Shown here piece after piece: positions 22,346-32,249 of a DNA stretch of 55,343 bases. The notes below the pieces were generated by a model, which worked only from the letters and a program-made list of their open reading frames with translations, ran no database searches and was not told the origin of the DNA. The position numbers and the translations under genes were made by a program. Source of the DNA: Chlorobaculum thiosulfatiphilum (GTDB lineage: Bacteria > Bacteroidota > Chlorobiia > Chlorobiales > Chlorobiaceae); the NCBI RefSeq assembly GCF_006265165.1, contig NZ_VDCH01000017.1, positions 1-55,343 of the forward strand, written 5' to 3'. How positions within the stretch are numbered: the first letter of the stretch is position 1; every line of letters starts with the position of its first letter.

Positions 22346-24787
22346 ATGGATTACAAAAATCAACAAGCCGTAGTAGGCAATCAAGTTCAGAATCAGGATG
22401 ATAAAGAGATTACTCTTGCTGAGATATTTCAGATTGTTGCCCGCAGAAAAATCGGTATTGGCATAATTGTGCTTTTATCGCTTCTCACATCAATACTTTT
22501 TTATTATTCCCAGACACCAGAGTATCGTGCTGTATCTGTGTTGATGATAAATAAAGAAAATGATTCTCAGCAGCTCGTTGAAGCAGTGTTGGGGGGAGGA
22601 CCCGCAGCAGATAGCAAAATGGCCCAAAAAGATGTTGAGTTATTACAATCATTGCCTATTTCTGAAATGACGGTAAGGGCTCTTTGGAACAACAGTCGTC
22701 GTGATTCCCTTGAATTTTTTGGATACCGTCCATATATATCACCAATAAGAAAAATTGTAAACTGGATTGCTCCGGTACAACAACTGAAGGCAGATGATAA
22801 TTCTGTTATAGAAAATACCCCTGCGTTCAATGCCATGGTGCGATATTATGCGGTTCAATTGAATAATCGTATAAAAGTTGAAGGGTCAAGGGATAGCAGT
22901 GTGTTACGTGTTTCAGTCGCAAGTCCATTTCCTGATGAAGCGACGTTTTTAAGCAACATGCTTTGTGACGTTTACCAAAAATCTGATATACAGCGTAATT
23001 CCGAAAAATACATTCAGTCAAACCGATTTGTTGCTGAAATGCTTCAGGAACAAAAAGAAATGATGGCAAAAGCAGATTCGTCATTGTCAGAATTTATGGC
23101 TGAAAACCAGATGTATGAGGTTTCTGGAAATACGGGGGGCTTGCTTGGAAAGCTGATTGAATTTGATGGCCGATACAACGATATCATGGCCGAATATAAC
23201 ATCATTTCTAACAGTCGCGATTTTCTCGAAAAGCAACTTACTCAAGCTGATCGTGAGCTCAGTGATCGAATTGCGCGTAATGTTAGTGCACAGTTGAGTG
23301 CTATACAGGATGAGATTCATTCAAAAGAATCTGCATATGTCAATGTTCTTCGTGAAAAGCCCGTAAATGATCCTGAAGTTAAAGGAAAAAAACAGGAGCT
23401 TGAGCAGGTTAAGGCAAGATACGATCAACTCAGTCGCAGTAAAATTGCGGGTCAGATCGAATATATCGGCAAAGCACAAAAATACCGTTATGATCTAATC
23501 TCTGAAAAATTGCAGATGGATCAAAAACTCAATCGTTTAAAGTTCAGTGCAGGTGAATACGCAAAAGTAAAGCAAAAATATGATAGTCAGCTTGCGCAAC
23601 TACCGGAAAAAGAGCAAAATTTTATCAGGTTGCAGAGAGATCGTGATGTTGTAAGTAAAACATATCTGTTTCTCAAGGAAAAGCTTGATGAAACTCGAAT
23701 CCTTATAGGATCAGAAGTTGGTAGCGTTACAATGATTGGTTCAGCATTCAAGCCGTTTACTCCAGAAAAACCAGAGCTGATCAAAAATTTATTGGCGGGC
23801 TTTGTCATCGGAATCGTTTTGGCAGGACTCTTTACATATGGAGCTGAAATGATCGATGATACCGTTAACGAAGAGATGCAGTTCTTTAAAGGTTTGGGGT
23901 TAAATATATGGGGTGTCGTCCCGTTTATAAGCTCATCGAGTGATTATTCTGCTACATACCACGAAACAAAAGACAAGATCGAAAAAAATGGTAAGAGGTT
24001 ATTTGAAGTGTTTCATAATAAATCTAAAAAATTAAATGAACCAGCTAAAGAAGTGAAAAGCGACATAAAAACGTATCCCTTGATGACCGATAAGCTGAAT
24101 TCAAGTTTTGCCGAAAGCTTCAGAACTCTTCGTACAAATCTAAATTTTTCCCGAATTGACAAGCCGTTCAAAACAATTCTCATATCTGGATGTTCTATTG
24201 GCGAGGGTAAGTCAACGGTCAGTACGAATCTTGCTTTGGCATGGGCTATAGCAGATAAAAAAACATTGCTGATAGATGCAGATCTGAGGCGTCCATCACA
24301 ACATACAATACTTGGTAAAAAACGATCTCCTGGTTTGACAGATTGTTTGATTGACAATGAAAGAGAAAGTAATGATAAATATATTCAAGCAACTCATGTA
24401 GATAATCTGTTCCTGATGAGTGCTGGTACACCGGTGCCTAATCCAAACGAATTACTTGGGTCAGAAAAAATGCATGAATTTTTGAAAATATTATCAGAAC
24501 AGTTTGAGAGGATTGTTATTGATAGTCCACCAATCTTTATTAGTGACGCGGCACAGCTGGTTAATGAGGTTGATGGTGTTTTAATTACAGCTCGTTTACA
24601 TTATTCGAGCAGGGCGCCGCTGAAGCAGTATGCTTCAGATAATTTCCTGCATTCAAAAATAATTGGCGTAGCTATTATCGATAAGCAAAGACCAAGTAAA
24701 ATAAGGTATGGTTATGGTGAAGGAAAATATGGGTATGGTCGATCTGGATATGGTCGTTATAGTAGTGTCTATCCTGAAAAATTGTGA
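22346..24787 (+). CDS. Wzc-type chain-length regulator / tyrosine autokinase
   Basis: This protein of about 813 residues has a Wzz-type N-terminal domain with a first membrane segment (about residues 37-57), a long periplasmic coiled-coil region, and a second membrane segment near residue 495. A cytoplasmic BY-kinase domain follows: Walker A GCSIGEGKST at 615-624, Walker A' TLLIDADLRRP and Walker B IVIDSPP. The C-terminus is a tyrosine cluster with seven Tyr in the last 27 residues (GYGEGKYGYGRSGYGRY). In Wzc proteins that tail is autophosphorylated and cycling controls polymer length and export. I use the ATG at 22346. A TTG at 22316, immediately after the previous stop, is possible. Confidence 0.9.
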   Translation: MDYKNQQAVVGNQVQNQDDKEITLAEIFQIVARRKIGIGIIVLLSLLTSILFYYSQTPEYRAVSVLMINKENDSQQLVEAVLGGGPAADSKMAQKDVELLQSLPISEMTVRALWNNSRRDSLEFFGYRPYISPIRKIVNWIAPVQQLKADDNSVIENTPAFNAMVRYYAVQLNNRIKVEGSRDSSVLRVSVASPFPDEATFLSNMLCDVYQKSDIQRNSEKYIQSNRFVAEMLQEQKEMMAKADSSLSEFMAENQMYEVSGNTGGLLGKLIEFDGRYNDIMAEYNIISNSRDFLEKQLTQADRELSDRIARNVSAQLSAIQDEIHSKESAYVNVLREKPVNDPEVKGKKQELEQVKARYDQLSRSKIAGQIEYIGKAQKYRYDLISEKLQMDQKLNRLKFSAGEYAKVKQKYDSQLAQLPEKEQNFIRLQRDRDVVSKTYLFLKEKLDETRILIGSEVGSVTMIGSAFKPFTPEKPELIKNLLAGFVIGIVLAGLFTYGAEMIDDTVNEEMQFFKGLGLNIWGVVPFISSSSDYSATYHETKDKIEKNGKRLFEVFHNKSKKLNEPAKEVKSDIKTYPLMTDKLNSSFAESFRTLRTNLNFSRIDKPFKTILISGCSIGEGKSTVSTNLALAWAIADKKTLLIDADLRRPSQHTILGKKRSPGLTDCLIDNERESNDKYIQATHVDNLFLMSAGTPVPNPNELLGSEKMHEFLKILSEQFERIVIDSPPIFISDAAQLVNEVDGVLITARLHYSSRAPLKQYASDNFLHSKIIGVAIIDKQRPSKIRYGYGEGKYGYGRSGYGRYSSVYPEKL

Positions 24788-25035
24788 AATACTTTGTTTC
24801 GCCAGTAATGTTTAAAGATATTGCTGTGTAAGGAAGTTGATATAGACCCTGAAAATATAATCTTTTAGATTCAGTCTTCATGAAGTTGCATGCAGTAAAA
24901 ATTTTTGCTACAAAAACCTCATGGTTTGCTAATAAATGAATCAAAATATCTTGGATATTTCGTTTAAATTCTTTTCAAGAAATGTCAATTCATTTGCTGA
25001 AGCTAAAGCTGCCAAAAAGAATGTGTTGATTTTTC

Positions 25036-25040
25036 AGGGG
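25036..25040 (+). promoter_or_regulatory. Ribosome binding site favouring a start at 25050
   Basis: AGGGG nine bases before the ATG at 25050 supports this start for the dehydratase over the upstream ATG at 24936, which lacks such a site. Confidence 0.45.
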
Positions 25041-25049
25041 TTAGTGTTT

Positions 25050-26969
25050 ATGTTTCTTGGAATGTCTCGATTTGCGAAACAATGTATAGTATTTGCTATT
25101 GATAGCTTTTATATTCTGTTTACAGTATGGTTGGCCTTTGCATTAAGGTACGAGAACGTGCATATGCCGAAAAATGAGGAGTGGTATGCCTATATTCTTG
25201 CTGTTTTAATAGCATTGCCGATATTTATTATTTCCGGTTTATATCGTTCAATATTCAGATATAGCGGTTTTGCTGCATTAAACTCAGTTGCAATAGCATG
25301 TTTGCAATATGGTGTTCTCTATTTTATTGCATTTATTATTCTATTGCCAGTAGGCATTCCTCGATCTATAGGAATATTGCAACCCCTTCTTCTTTTAATT
25401 GGTATAGGTTCGAGTAGAGCCATGGCTCGATTCTGGTTTCATCCTGCGGGCTTAAGTGTTTCACAAAAATGTAATAAAGAAAATATTCTTATTTACGGAG
25501 CCGGAAGTGCCGGAATTCAGGTTGCCAATGCGTTGCAGCATAATGCGAATTATAATGTCAGGGGATTTGTTGATGATGATGAGAAACTATATAAAAAATG
25601 CATCAATGGGATCACTGTTTACAGTACGGCATCAATTAAAGCGGTAGTTGAGAAAAGCAAAATATCAAGTATTTTAATAGCGCTTCCTTCTGAAAAAAGA
25701 TCAAGACATCAGGAGATATATCGTTCGCTTATAGGGCTTGGTGTTCATGTCAGAACTCTTCCGGGAATTGAGGATATCGCTAACGGAAAGATATCGGTTT
25801 CGGATATACGTGAAGTTGAGATTGAAGATATTCTCGGTCGTGATCCAGTTGTCCCTGATTCGAATCTTTTTAAAAGATGTATTGATGGGAAGGCCGTACT
25901 TGTTACTGGTGCTGGAGGTAGCATAGGTAGTGAGTTGTGTCGTCAGATTATTTCATTGAGGCCTCAGCAATTGATTCTTGTAGAACAATCTGAATACAAT
26001 CTTTATGCGCTTAATAATGAATTAGAAGAACGAATAAAAAATCATGGATATGGAGTGCGACTGCTTCCGATACTTGCTGATGTCGCAGATCGCGAGTATA
26101 TGCATAAGATTATTAAACAATACCGGCCAGAAACGCTTTACCATGCTGCTGCTTATAAACACGTGCCGCTTGTAGAGTGTAATCCTTTGGAGGGTTTGCG
26201 TAATAATGTCTTTGGAACATTATCTGTAGCAGAGGCATCAAGGAGTAATGGGGTAAAACATTTTATTCTTATAAGCACTGATAAAGCTGTACGTCCTACG
26301 AATATCATGGGGGCAAGCAAACGTATTGCTGAACTTATACTTCAGGCAATGGCTGATGAGCAGAATGGGTCCGGGACATGCTTTTCGATGGTTCGTTTCG
26401 GTAATGTTCTTGGTTCGAGTGGATCAGTTGTTCCGTTATTTAAGCATCAAATAAAGAATGGTGGGCCAATTACGGTTACTCATCAGGATATTACTAGATA
26501 TTTTATGACAATTCCTGAAGCGGCACAATTGGTTATTCAGGCAGGTGCAATGGCTATCGGAGGTGATGTTTTTTTGCTTGATATGGGTGAGCCTGTGCGG
26601 ATTATCGATCTTGCTAAACGCATGATAGAGCTTTCCGGTTTTACAATACGTGACAATGATAATCCGGATGGAGAAATAGAGATAAAAATAGCCGGTCTTA
26701 GACCAGGTGAAAAATTGTACGAAGAACTGCTTATTGCGGATAATCCAATCAAGACAACTCATCAGCGTATTTTTAAGGCGCATGAGAACTATATTAAATT
26801 TTATCAGCTTCGACAGTATCTTGATGCTCTTGAAATAATGATTGCTGATGGAAAAGTCGACGTAGATGAGCTTAGAGAATTGATCAAAAATATTGTAAAT
26901 GGCTATCATGTAAACGGTTTCTCTTCAGAAACAAAAAAGATAAGTTTTATAGATATAAATAAATTATGA
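25050..26969 (+). CDS. Membrane-bound UDP-sugar 4,6-dehydratase (PglF/CapD/WbpM type)
   Basis: About 639 residues. The N-terminal quarter has four membrane segments. A CoA-binding-like Rossmann fold follows (GAGSAGIQVANAL near residue 150), then a catalytic SDR domain with GAGGSIGSEL near residue 287. The active-site stretch STDKAVRPTNIMGASKR (about 409-425) has methionine at the position occupied by tyrosine in ordinary SDRs, as in PglF and FlaA1. These enzymes convert UDP-GlcNAc to the 4-keto-6-deoxy sugar. A partner aminotransferase (51343) and acetyltransferase (47650) further along would complete a bacillosamine-like route. The frame extends 38 codons upstream to 24936. Confidence 0.9.
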   Translation: MFLGMSRFAKQCIVFAIDSFYILFTVWLAFALRYENVHMPKNEEWYAYILAVLIALPIFIISGLYRSIFRYSGFAALNSVAIACLQYGVLYFIAFIILLPVGIPRSIGILQPLLLLIGIGSSRAMARFWFHPAGLSVSQKCNKENILIYGAGSAGIQVANALQHNANYNVRGFVDDDEKLYKKCINGITVYSTASIKAVVEKSKISSILIALPSEKRSRHQEIYRSLIGLGVHVRTLPGIEDIANGKISVSDIREVEIEDILGRDPVVPDSNLFKRCIDGKAVLVTGAGGSIGSELCRQIISLRPQQLILVEQSEYNLYALNNELEERIKNHGYGVRLLPILADVADREYMHKIIKQYRPETLYHAAAYKHVPLVECNPLEGLRNNVFGTLSVAEASRSNGVKHFILISTDKAVRPTNIMGASKRIAELILQAMADEQNGSGTCFSMVRFGNVLGSSGSVVPLFKHQIKNGGPITVTHQDITRYFMTIPEAAQLVIQAGAMAIGGDVFLLDMGEPVRIIDLAKRMIELSGFTIRDNDNPDGEIEIKIAGLRPGEKLYEELLIADNPIKTTHQRIFKAHENYIKFYQLRQYLDALEIMIADGKVDVDELRELIKNIVNGYHVNGFSSETKKISFIDINKL

Positions 26970-27294
26970 AAAAAATATTTTTTATGCAAAGCACTAAGGT
27001 ATGGTAGGTATCGCTATTGTTCACCATTTTATTTATTTTCACCTGAAATATAGAACATCAGTGTAGGAACAATTATCGTAAGAATTAATTTAATATCGTA
27101 TTAGGTTGACGGAAGTCTAAAATCCTCTATGGGAATCGACGAAGACAAAAAAGGAGCCTTGCAGGTTGCCGCAGATTATGCGCGATGAGACGGTGGCTCA
27201 TGACTTGAACCAAGATAAGCGTAATGTCTTGATAAAAAACAATTTGTACGCTATAGGTCTGACACGAAAGAGCTGAGTAAGTAGTTAAAACTGT
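26970..27294. other. Intergenic region without a supported gene
   Basis: No coding signal is seen. The first half is AT-rich like the gene before it. From about 27120 the composition shifts toward that of the following ABC gene, suggesting a junction between segments of different origin. Confidence 0.35.
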
Positions 27295-29067
27295 ATGCCA
27301 AAATCGGACGAAAGTATCATATCCCTTCTCAAGCGCCTTTGGAGGAGTCTCAGCAAGAAGCGCAAGGCGCAATTTTCTATACTTATGGTGCTGATGATTT
27401 TCACCTCGTTTGCCGAGGTATTCAGTCTGGGGGCGGTTTTGCCGTTTCTTGGTGTGCTGACTGACCCTGAGCGTGTGTTTCAGAATGATATTGTGAGAAG
27501 GGTTGCTGGGCTTGTCGGCGTGACAACGCCGCATGGAATGCTTCTGCCTGTGACCATAACTTTTGCGGTGGCGGCGATCCTCTCAGGGGGAATGCGACTT
27601 CTGCAGATATGGGCGAACACGAGGGTGTCTTTTGCCACAGGCGCGGACATCAGCATTGCGCTTTACCGCAGGACCCTCTACCAGTCGTATGCCGTTCACG
27701 TATCGCGTAATAGCAGTATGATCATTGACGCAGTTTCGGCTAAAGTGATGCAAGTGATAAATAGCGGAATCATGCCGGTCATCACTATGGTGACGTCCAG
27801 CTTCATTATAGTTTCGATCATGGGAACGTTGATCGTTATCGATCCAGTGATCGCATTGATGGCCTTCGGGGGGTTTGGTTTCGCGTATGCAGTGGTTATC
27901 AAGTTGACGCGTTCACGGCTGAAGGAGAATAGTCGGTTGATTGCCCGAGAGTCAACTCAGGTTGTCAAATCTCTTCAGGAGGGACTCGGCGGGATAAGGG
28001 ACGTTTTGATCGACGGAAACCAGCTCGTTTATTGCGATGTGTACAGCCGGGCAGTGTTTCCACTGCGCAGAGCACAAGGCAACAATAATTTCATTAACCA
28101 TAGTCCTCGTTTTGGTGTGGAAGCAATCGGCATGCTTCTCATTGCCGGCCTCGCCTACTGGCTTGCCGGGCAGCCTGGCGGTATGGCACGGGCTCTGCCA
28201 GTGCTCGGTACGCTGGCCCTTGGTTCCCAGCGGATGCTACCCGCTTTGCAGCAGTTGTTTGGTGGCTGGTCTGCATTGATGGGAAATTCAGCTTCCATGG
28301 AAGAGGTGCTTGATCTGCTTGAGCAGCCCGTGTTGCACATTAACGGCGAGGGCGAGAGGGAGGTTTTGCCATTCGAACGGTTGCTGGCGTTGCGGAGATT
28401 ATCCTTTCGCTACACGCCCGATGCTCCAGAGGTGTTGAGAGAAATCGACCTTGAGATTCCGAAGGGAAGCCGGATCGGGTTTATCGGGACGACAGGGAGC
28501 GGTAAAAGCACCCTGCTCGACATTGTGATGGGGCTGCTGGAGCCTTCGACGGGTACTGTTGAGGTTGACGGAACTTCTATAACACTTAGCAATCGCCGAT
28601 CATGGCAGCGCCATATTGCACATGTGCCGCAGTCGATTTTCCTCTCCGATGCTTCCATCGAGGAAAACATCGCGTTGGGTGTACCGAAGAAGAAGATCAA
28701 CAAAGAACGCGCCAGAAAAGCGGCGCGGCAGGCCCAGATTGCCGATATAATTGAATCATGGCCGAAGCAGTACGAGACTTTGGTAGGAGAGCGTGGTGTC
28801 CGCCTCTCCGGTGGTCAGCGTCAGCGTATCGGCATCGCACGTGCGCTGTACAAGCAGGCTGATGTTATCATATTCGACGAAGCCACTAGCGCACTCGACA
28901 ACCAGACTGAGGCTGCCGTGATGCAGGCGATTGGCGAACTGCATGAAGAGCTAACTGTGTTGATTATTGCTCATAGGGTTACGACATTGCGGAACTGTGA
29001 CATGATTATAGAGCTTGAGGATGGCAAGATAATGCGAATGGGACGTTATAAAGAAATATTTGGATAG
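27295..29067 (+). CDS. PglK-like ABC flippase (ATPase fused to permease)
   Basis: This 590-residue half-transporter has an N-terminal permease with about six membrane segments (residues 25-320) and a C-terminal ATPase. Visible motifs are Walker A GTTGSGKST from residue 398, signature LSGGQRQRIGIARAL from 504, Walker B VIIFDEATSALD near 525 and the switch histidine in IIAHRVTTL. The N-terminus (TSFAEVFSLGAVLPFLGVL) resembles the PglK/WlaB family, which flips lipid-linked oligosaccharides across the inner membrane. No Wzx-type flippase is visible in the window, so this protein may take that job (inference). Its codon use is richer in G+C than the flanking AT-rich genes. Confidence 0.85.
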   Translation: MPKSDESIISLLKRLWRSLSKKRKAQFSILMVLMIFTSFAEVFSLGAVLPFLGVLTDPERVFQNDIVRRVAGLVGVTTPHGMLLPVTITFAVAAILSGGMRLLQIWANTRVSFATGADISIALYRRTLYQSYAVHVSRNSSMIIDAVSAKVMQVINSGIMPVITMVTSSFIIVSIMGTLIVIDPVIALMAFGGFGFAYAVVIKLTRSRLKENSRLIARESTQVVKSLQEGLGGIRDVLIDGNQLVYCDVYSRAVFPLRRAQGNNNFINHSPRFGVEAIGMLLIAGLAYWLAGQPGGMARALPVLGTLALGSQRMLPALQQLFGGWSALMGNSASMEEVLDLLEQPVLHINGEGEREVLPFERLLALRRLSFRYTPDAPEVLREIDLEIPKGSRIGFIGTTGSGKSTLLDIVMGLLEPSTGTVEVDGTSITLSNRRSWQRHIAHVPQSIFLSDASIEENIALGVPKKKINKERARKAARQAQIADIIESWPKQYETLVGERGVRLSGGQRQRIGIARALYKQADVIIFDEATSALDNQTEAAVMQAIGELHEELTVLIIAHRVTTLRNCDMIIELEDGKIMRMGRYKEIFG

Positions 29068-29669
29068 AGCCAATGAGTACCAGTAATGGCGATCGACCAA
29101 AATTGAAAGAACTCTCTTTTTGATATTAAAAAAGTTAATTTCGTTGGACGCTTCGGCCGGAGCATCTCCGAAGATGATTAACTCATTTTTAAGAAAGTCA
29201 ATAGCTTATTGATAGAATACATATCAATAAGACGCAATATTGGTGTGTAAAGGGATTGTGTGATGAAAGTTGTTGTGGCTATTTTATGTGAAGCAAAAAA
29301 GTATGAATTTAATCTCTGAGGGTCTAATTCGCCGAGGCAAGCTTCGGGAAAGTTGATTAAATATTGTTTTAAAGAACAATAAAAATAGAGAATATATTAT
29401 AGAGTCTGGCCAAGATTTCTAGTGATTTAAAAAATATAAAAGTCCATCGCCTAAACGCTTCTCAATACTGTTTAGTGGCCTGTGATAATCTGCGAAGAAC
29501 TTGTATAATATTGTTTGTATTTATGGATAAGTCGAGCAATAATTGGGAATTATTCTTGAGATGATATGTATAGTTTGCTATATTTTTGTTTCAGTCGATG
29601 ATTGTTCAAAAAAATAGTATTTAGTAGTTACAGTTATAGTAGATCTTTTTTGTGATAAGTTTATATGAT
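29068..29669. other. 600 bp AT-rich intergenic region with a possible solo IS end
   Basis: No gene is supported. At 29483-29503 the sequence TGATAATCTGCGAAGAAC resembles the right terminal inverted repeat of the ISL3-type elements in this window (15 of 18 aligned positions). It may be a scar of an element otherwise lost. Nothing else stands out. Confidence 0.35.
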
Positions 29670-30782
29670 ATGACGAAAAGTGTAGGTATTCTTACATTCC
29701 ATGATGCGCTTAATTATGGAGCAGTTCTTCAAGCATTTGCTCTTCAGCAAACAATCGCAAGTTATAGTTGCTCATGTTCGATAATCAACTACCGTCGACC
29801 CGGCTATTATCCTATGTTTAGGTGTCTAAAAAGTAAAAGCGATATTAAAACAAATATTCTAACATTTTTATATTTGCGATCCCATTTAAAGTTGCGAAAG
29901 CGATTTTCACAATTTCGCACTGCTAACTTAAATAGCACTATTCAAAGTTATAGTTCTTTGGAAGACTTTTGTAGAAGTGATTCCAAATTTGATGTTTATG
30001 TTACTGGTAGCGATCAAGTATGGAATCCGTATTTATTAGATCGTCAAGGTGGAGTGGGATCAATTTTTTATTTGGGTTTTGTTTCAGATGGGCGTCGTGT
30101 TGCATACGCTCCAAGTTTTGGTAATTCAGAGGTACCTGAAGTCTATAAAGAACGTATTGCTGGTTTTCTCAAGCGCTTCGATTTCCTTTCATCACGAGAG
30201 GATATTGGTTGTAGTATTATTCGAGATTTGTCTGGTCTGAATTCAGTGCAAGTGCTGGATCCAACATTCTTGCAAGACTCAAGCATTTACAAAAAAGTTG
30301 CCGTTGAGCCGAGGTTCAGCAAGCCCTACATTCTGCTATATCCCATGCAGGAGTCTGATCTTCTTATAAGCCTTGTTTTAAATGTGCGCAAAATTCTTCG
30401 TATACCGATTGTTGCTGTGCTGCCAAGCCATTTTAATCCATTAAAGTATAGATTTGCAGATAAAATAGTTTTTGATGCTGGCCCAGCAGAATTTCTGGGA
30501 TGGGTAGATAAATCTTCTTTTGTATGCACTAACTCTTTTCATGGTACTTGCTTTGCTATCATATACCGAAAAAATTTTCTTGGGGTACAATCTATACTAA
30601 GAAATAGTCGTATTCAAAGCTTACTGAAATGCGTAGGTCTATCATCGCGACTTGTTATTGATCCCGACCGGTTTTCGAAAAATGATGATTTGCTTAAACC
30701 GATCGATTATTTTTCTGTTTACAAAATTCTTGAGAACGAGATCAAGAATTCGTTGGATTATCTGAAAGTCGCGTTAGCATGA
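29670..30782 (+). CDS. Polysaccharide pyruvyl transferase family protein (module 1)
   Basis: This 370-residue protein of the PF04230 type has the N-terminal GILTFHDALNYGAVLQAFAL, the central VTGSDQVWNP and the C-terminal TNSFHGTCFAI, all hallmarks of the family (WcaK/AmsJ, PssM). Known members add pyruvate ketals to sugars or act as related transferases. The exact donor and acceptor here are unknown. I start at the ATG at 29670 rather than six codons upstream. Its stop overlaps the start of the iron-sulfur protein (ATGA), so the two are made together. A second such pair is at 38130-40449. The gene is strongly AT-rich. Confidence 0.85.
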   Translation: MTKSVGILTFHDALNYGAVLQAFALQQTIASYSCSCSIINYRRPGYYPMFRCLKSKSDIKTNILTFLYLRSHLKLRKRFSQFRTANLNSTIQSYSSLEDFCRSDSKFDVYVTGSDQVWNPYLLDRQGGVGSIFYLGFVSDGRRVAYAPSFGNSEVPEVYKERIAGFLKRFDFLSSREDIGCSIIRDLSGLNSVQVLDPTFLQDSSIYKKVAVEPRFSKPYILLYPMQESDLLISLVLNVRKILRIPIVAVLPSHFNPLKYRFADKIVFDAGPAEFLGWVDKSSFVCTNSFHGTCFAIIYRKNFLGVQSILRNSRIQSLLKCVGLSSRLVIDPDRFSKNDDLLKPIDYFSVYKILENEIKNSLDYLKVALA

Positions 30783-32002
30783 CAATACATAATAAATCCA
30801 GTATTGATGTCATTGGTATAACCCGTTGTACGGGTTGTTTTGGATGCGAGTCTGCGTGTGCTCTGGGAGCTATTGAAATGGTATTAGATGATGATGGCTT
30901 CTATAAGCCGATTGTAGATCATAAAAAGTGTAGCGAGTGCGGTATTTGTCAGCGGTATTGTCCGGTTTTGATGAAGCAAAAGCATATGATATGTGATGAA
31001 AAAAAAGTTGAACCAAAAGCGTTTGCGGCATGGACAAATGACGAGCAGGTAAGAATGTCGAGTTCGTCAGGAGGTGTATTTTCTGAACTTGCAAAAATCG
31101 TTATAAAATCTGGGGGGATGGTTGCTGGATGTGTTTGGGGTGAAAAATGGTCCCCCATGCATATCCTTACTGATCACTGGCCGGATGTTGAAAGAATGAG
31201 AGGTTCAAAGTATCTCCAAAGCAACGTTGGTAAAATTTACCAAAAAGTGCTTGATGTTTTACGTGAAACCGATAAGCAGGTTCTTTTTAGCGGGACGCCT
31301 TGCCAAATTGCAGCAATGAAAGAGGCGCTTAGTCCAGAGCAAAGAGAACGAGTATTACTTGTTGATTTTATATGTCATGGTGTTCCGTCACTTCGAGTGT
31401 TTCATCGTTATCTCGAAGATTTGTTTGATGGTGAAGACGTGGCGTCCTATACATTTCGTGATAAGTCTTTTGGCTGGAAAACAACAGTATTGGCTGTTTC
31501 ATCTAATGGAAAACGACATCACTTACCAGCACCTAGTGATCCTTTTTTTCAAGGTTTTGCTGTTCACCATCTTTATGTTATGGAGGCCTGCTATCAATGC
31601 CAATTTGCCCGTATACCGCGTTTTGGGGATATTACCCTTGGTGACTTCTGGGGTTGTCCAGAAAAATGGTATGACAAACGCGGGGTTTCAGTCGTATTGG
31701 CAAATACAAACGCTGGATATGATGCTGTTGAATGTCTTCACAAGTCTATGGCTGTAGATTTAAAGTCTGTTGAATTATCCGTAGCAATTGCAAAAAATAA
31801 AAGAGCATCTTTAGGTGATACTTATCGAATTCCCAAAAAAAGAAAAAGGTTTTTGAAAAGTTTAAAGAAAGGTGATGATTTTAAATTGTTAAAAAGAAGA
31901 TATTTTCCTAAAAAAATACATCTTTTTATGCGTTCATTGTTAAGTAGTGGATCAAAATCACGTTTTATATCTTTATTTATATTGCGACGATTGGGGTTAT
32001 AG
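30779..32002 (+). CDS. FrhB-like iron-sulfur flavoprotein (module 1)
   Basis: This 407-residue protein has two N-terminal [4Fe-4S] motifs (CTGCFGCESAC and CSECGICQRYC, about residues 16-62). A domain of the coenzyme F420 hydrogenase/dehydrogenase beta-subunit family follows, with SSSSGGVFSEL, SGTPCQIAA and CYQCQFARIPRFGDITLGDFWG. Family members pass electrons through flavin and iron-sulfur centres. In polysaccharide loci they often pair with pyruvyl transferases, and their reaction is not well established. There is no sign in this window of F420 synthesis. The C-terminal 60 residues are very basic, which could place the protein at the membrane. Confidence 0.82.
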   Translation: MTIHNKSSIDVIGITRCTGCFGCESACALGAIEMVLDDDGFYKPIVDHKKCSECGICQRYCPVLMKQKHMICDEKKVEPKAFAAWTNDEQVRMSSSSGGVFSELAKIVIKSGGMVAGCVWGEKWSPMHILTDHWPDVERMRGSKYLQSNVGKIYQKVLDVLRETDKQVLFSGTPCQIAAMKEALSPEQRERVLLVDFICHGVPSLRVFHRYLEDLFDGEDVASYTFRDKSFGWKTTVLAVSSNGKRHHLPAPSDPFFQGFAVHHLYVMEACYQCQFARIPRFGDITLGDFWGCPEKWYDKRGVSVVLANTNAGYDAVECLHKSMAVDLKSVELSVAIAKNKRASLGDTYRIPKKRKRFLKSLKKGDDFKLLKRRYFPKKIHLFMRSLLSSGSKSRFISLFILRRLGL

Positions 32003-32249
32003 CCGGTGTTGATATAATTTATAAATAGGCACTATTTTAGTGTCAATTACACAAAGAGTAAAGTATTTTGGTTTTATAATTATACTATTGTTCATAAGAT
32101 ATCTATGATTATTTTATGATTTATAATTCTATTTATGGATTTACAGTACTTGAATAAAGTGGTGGCTTATGATTGCGAAAGTTAGTCTATAAAATGTATA
32201 TAGCTAAATATAGTGATGTTTTTATTGAAATTTATGTTCGGGGAAAAAG

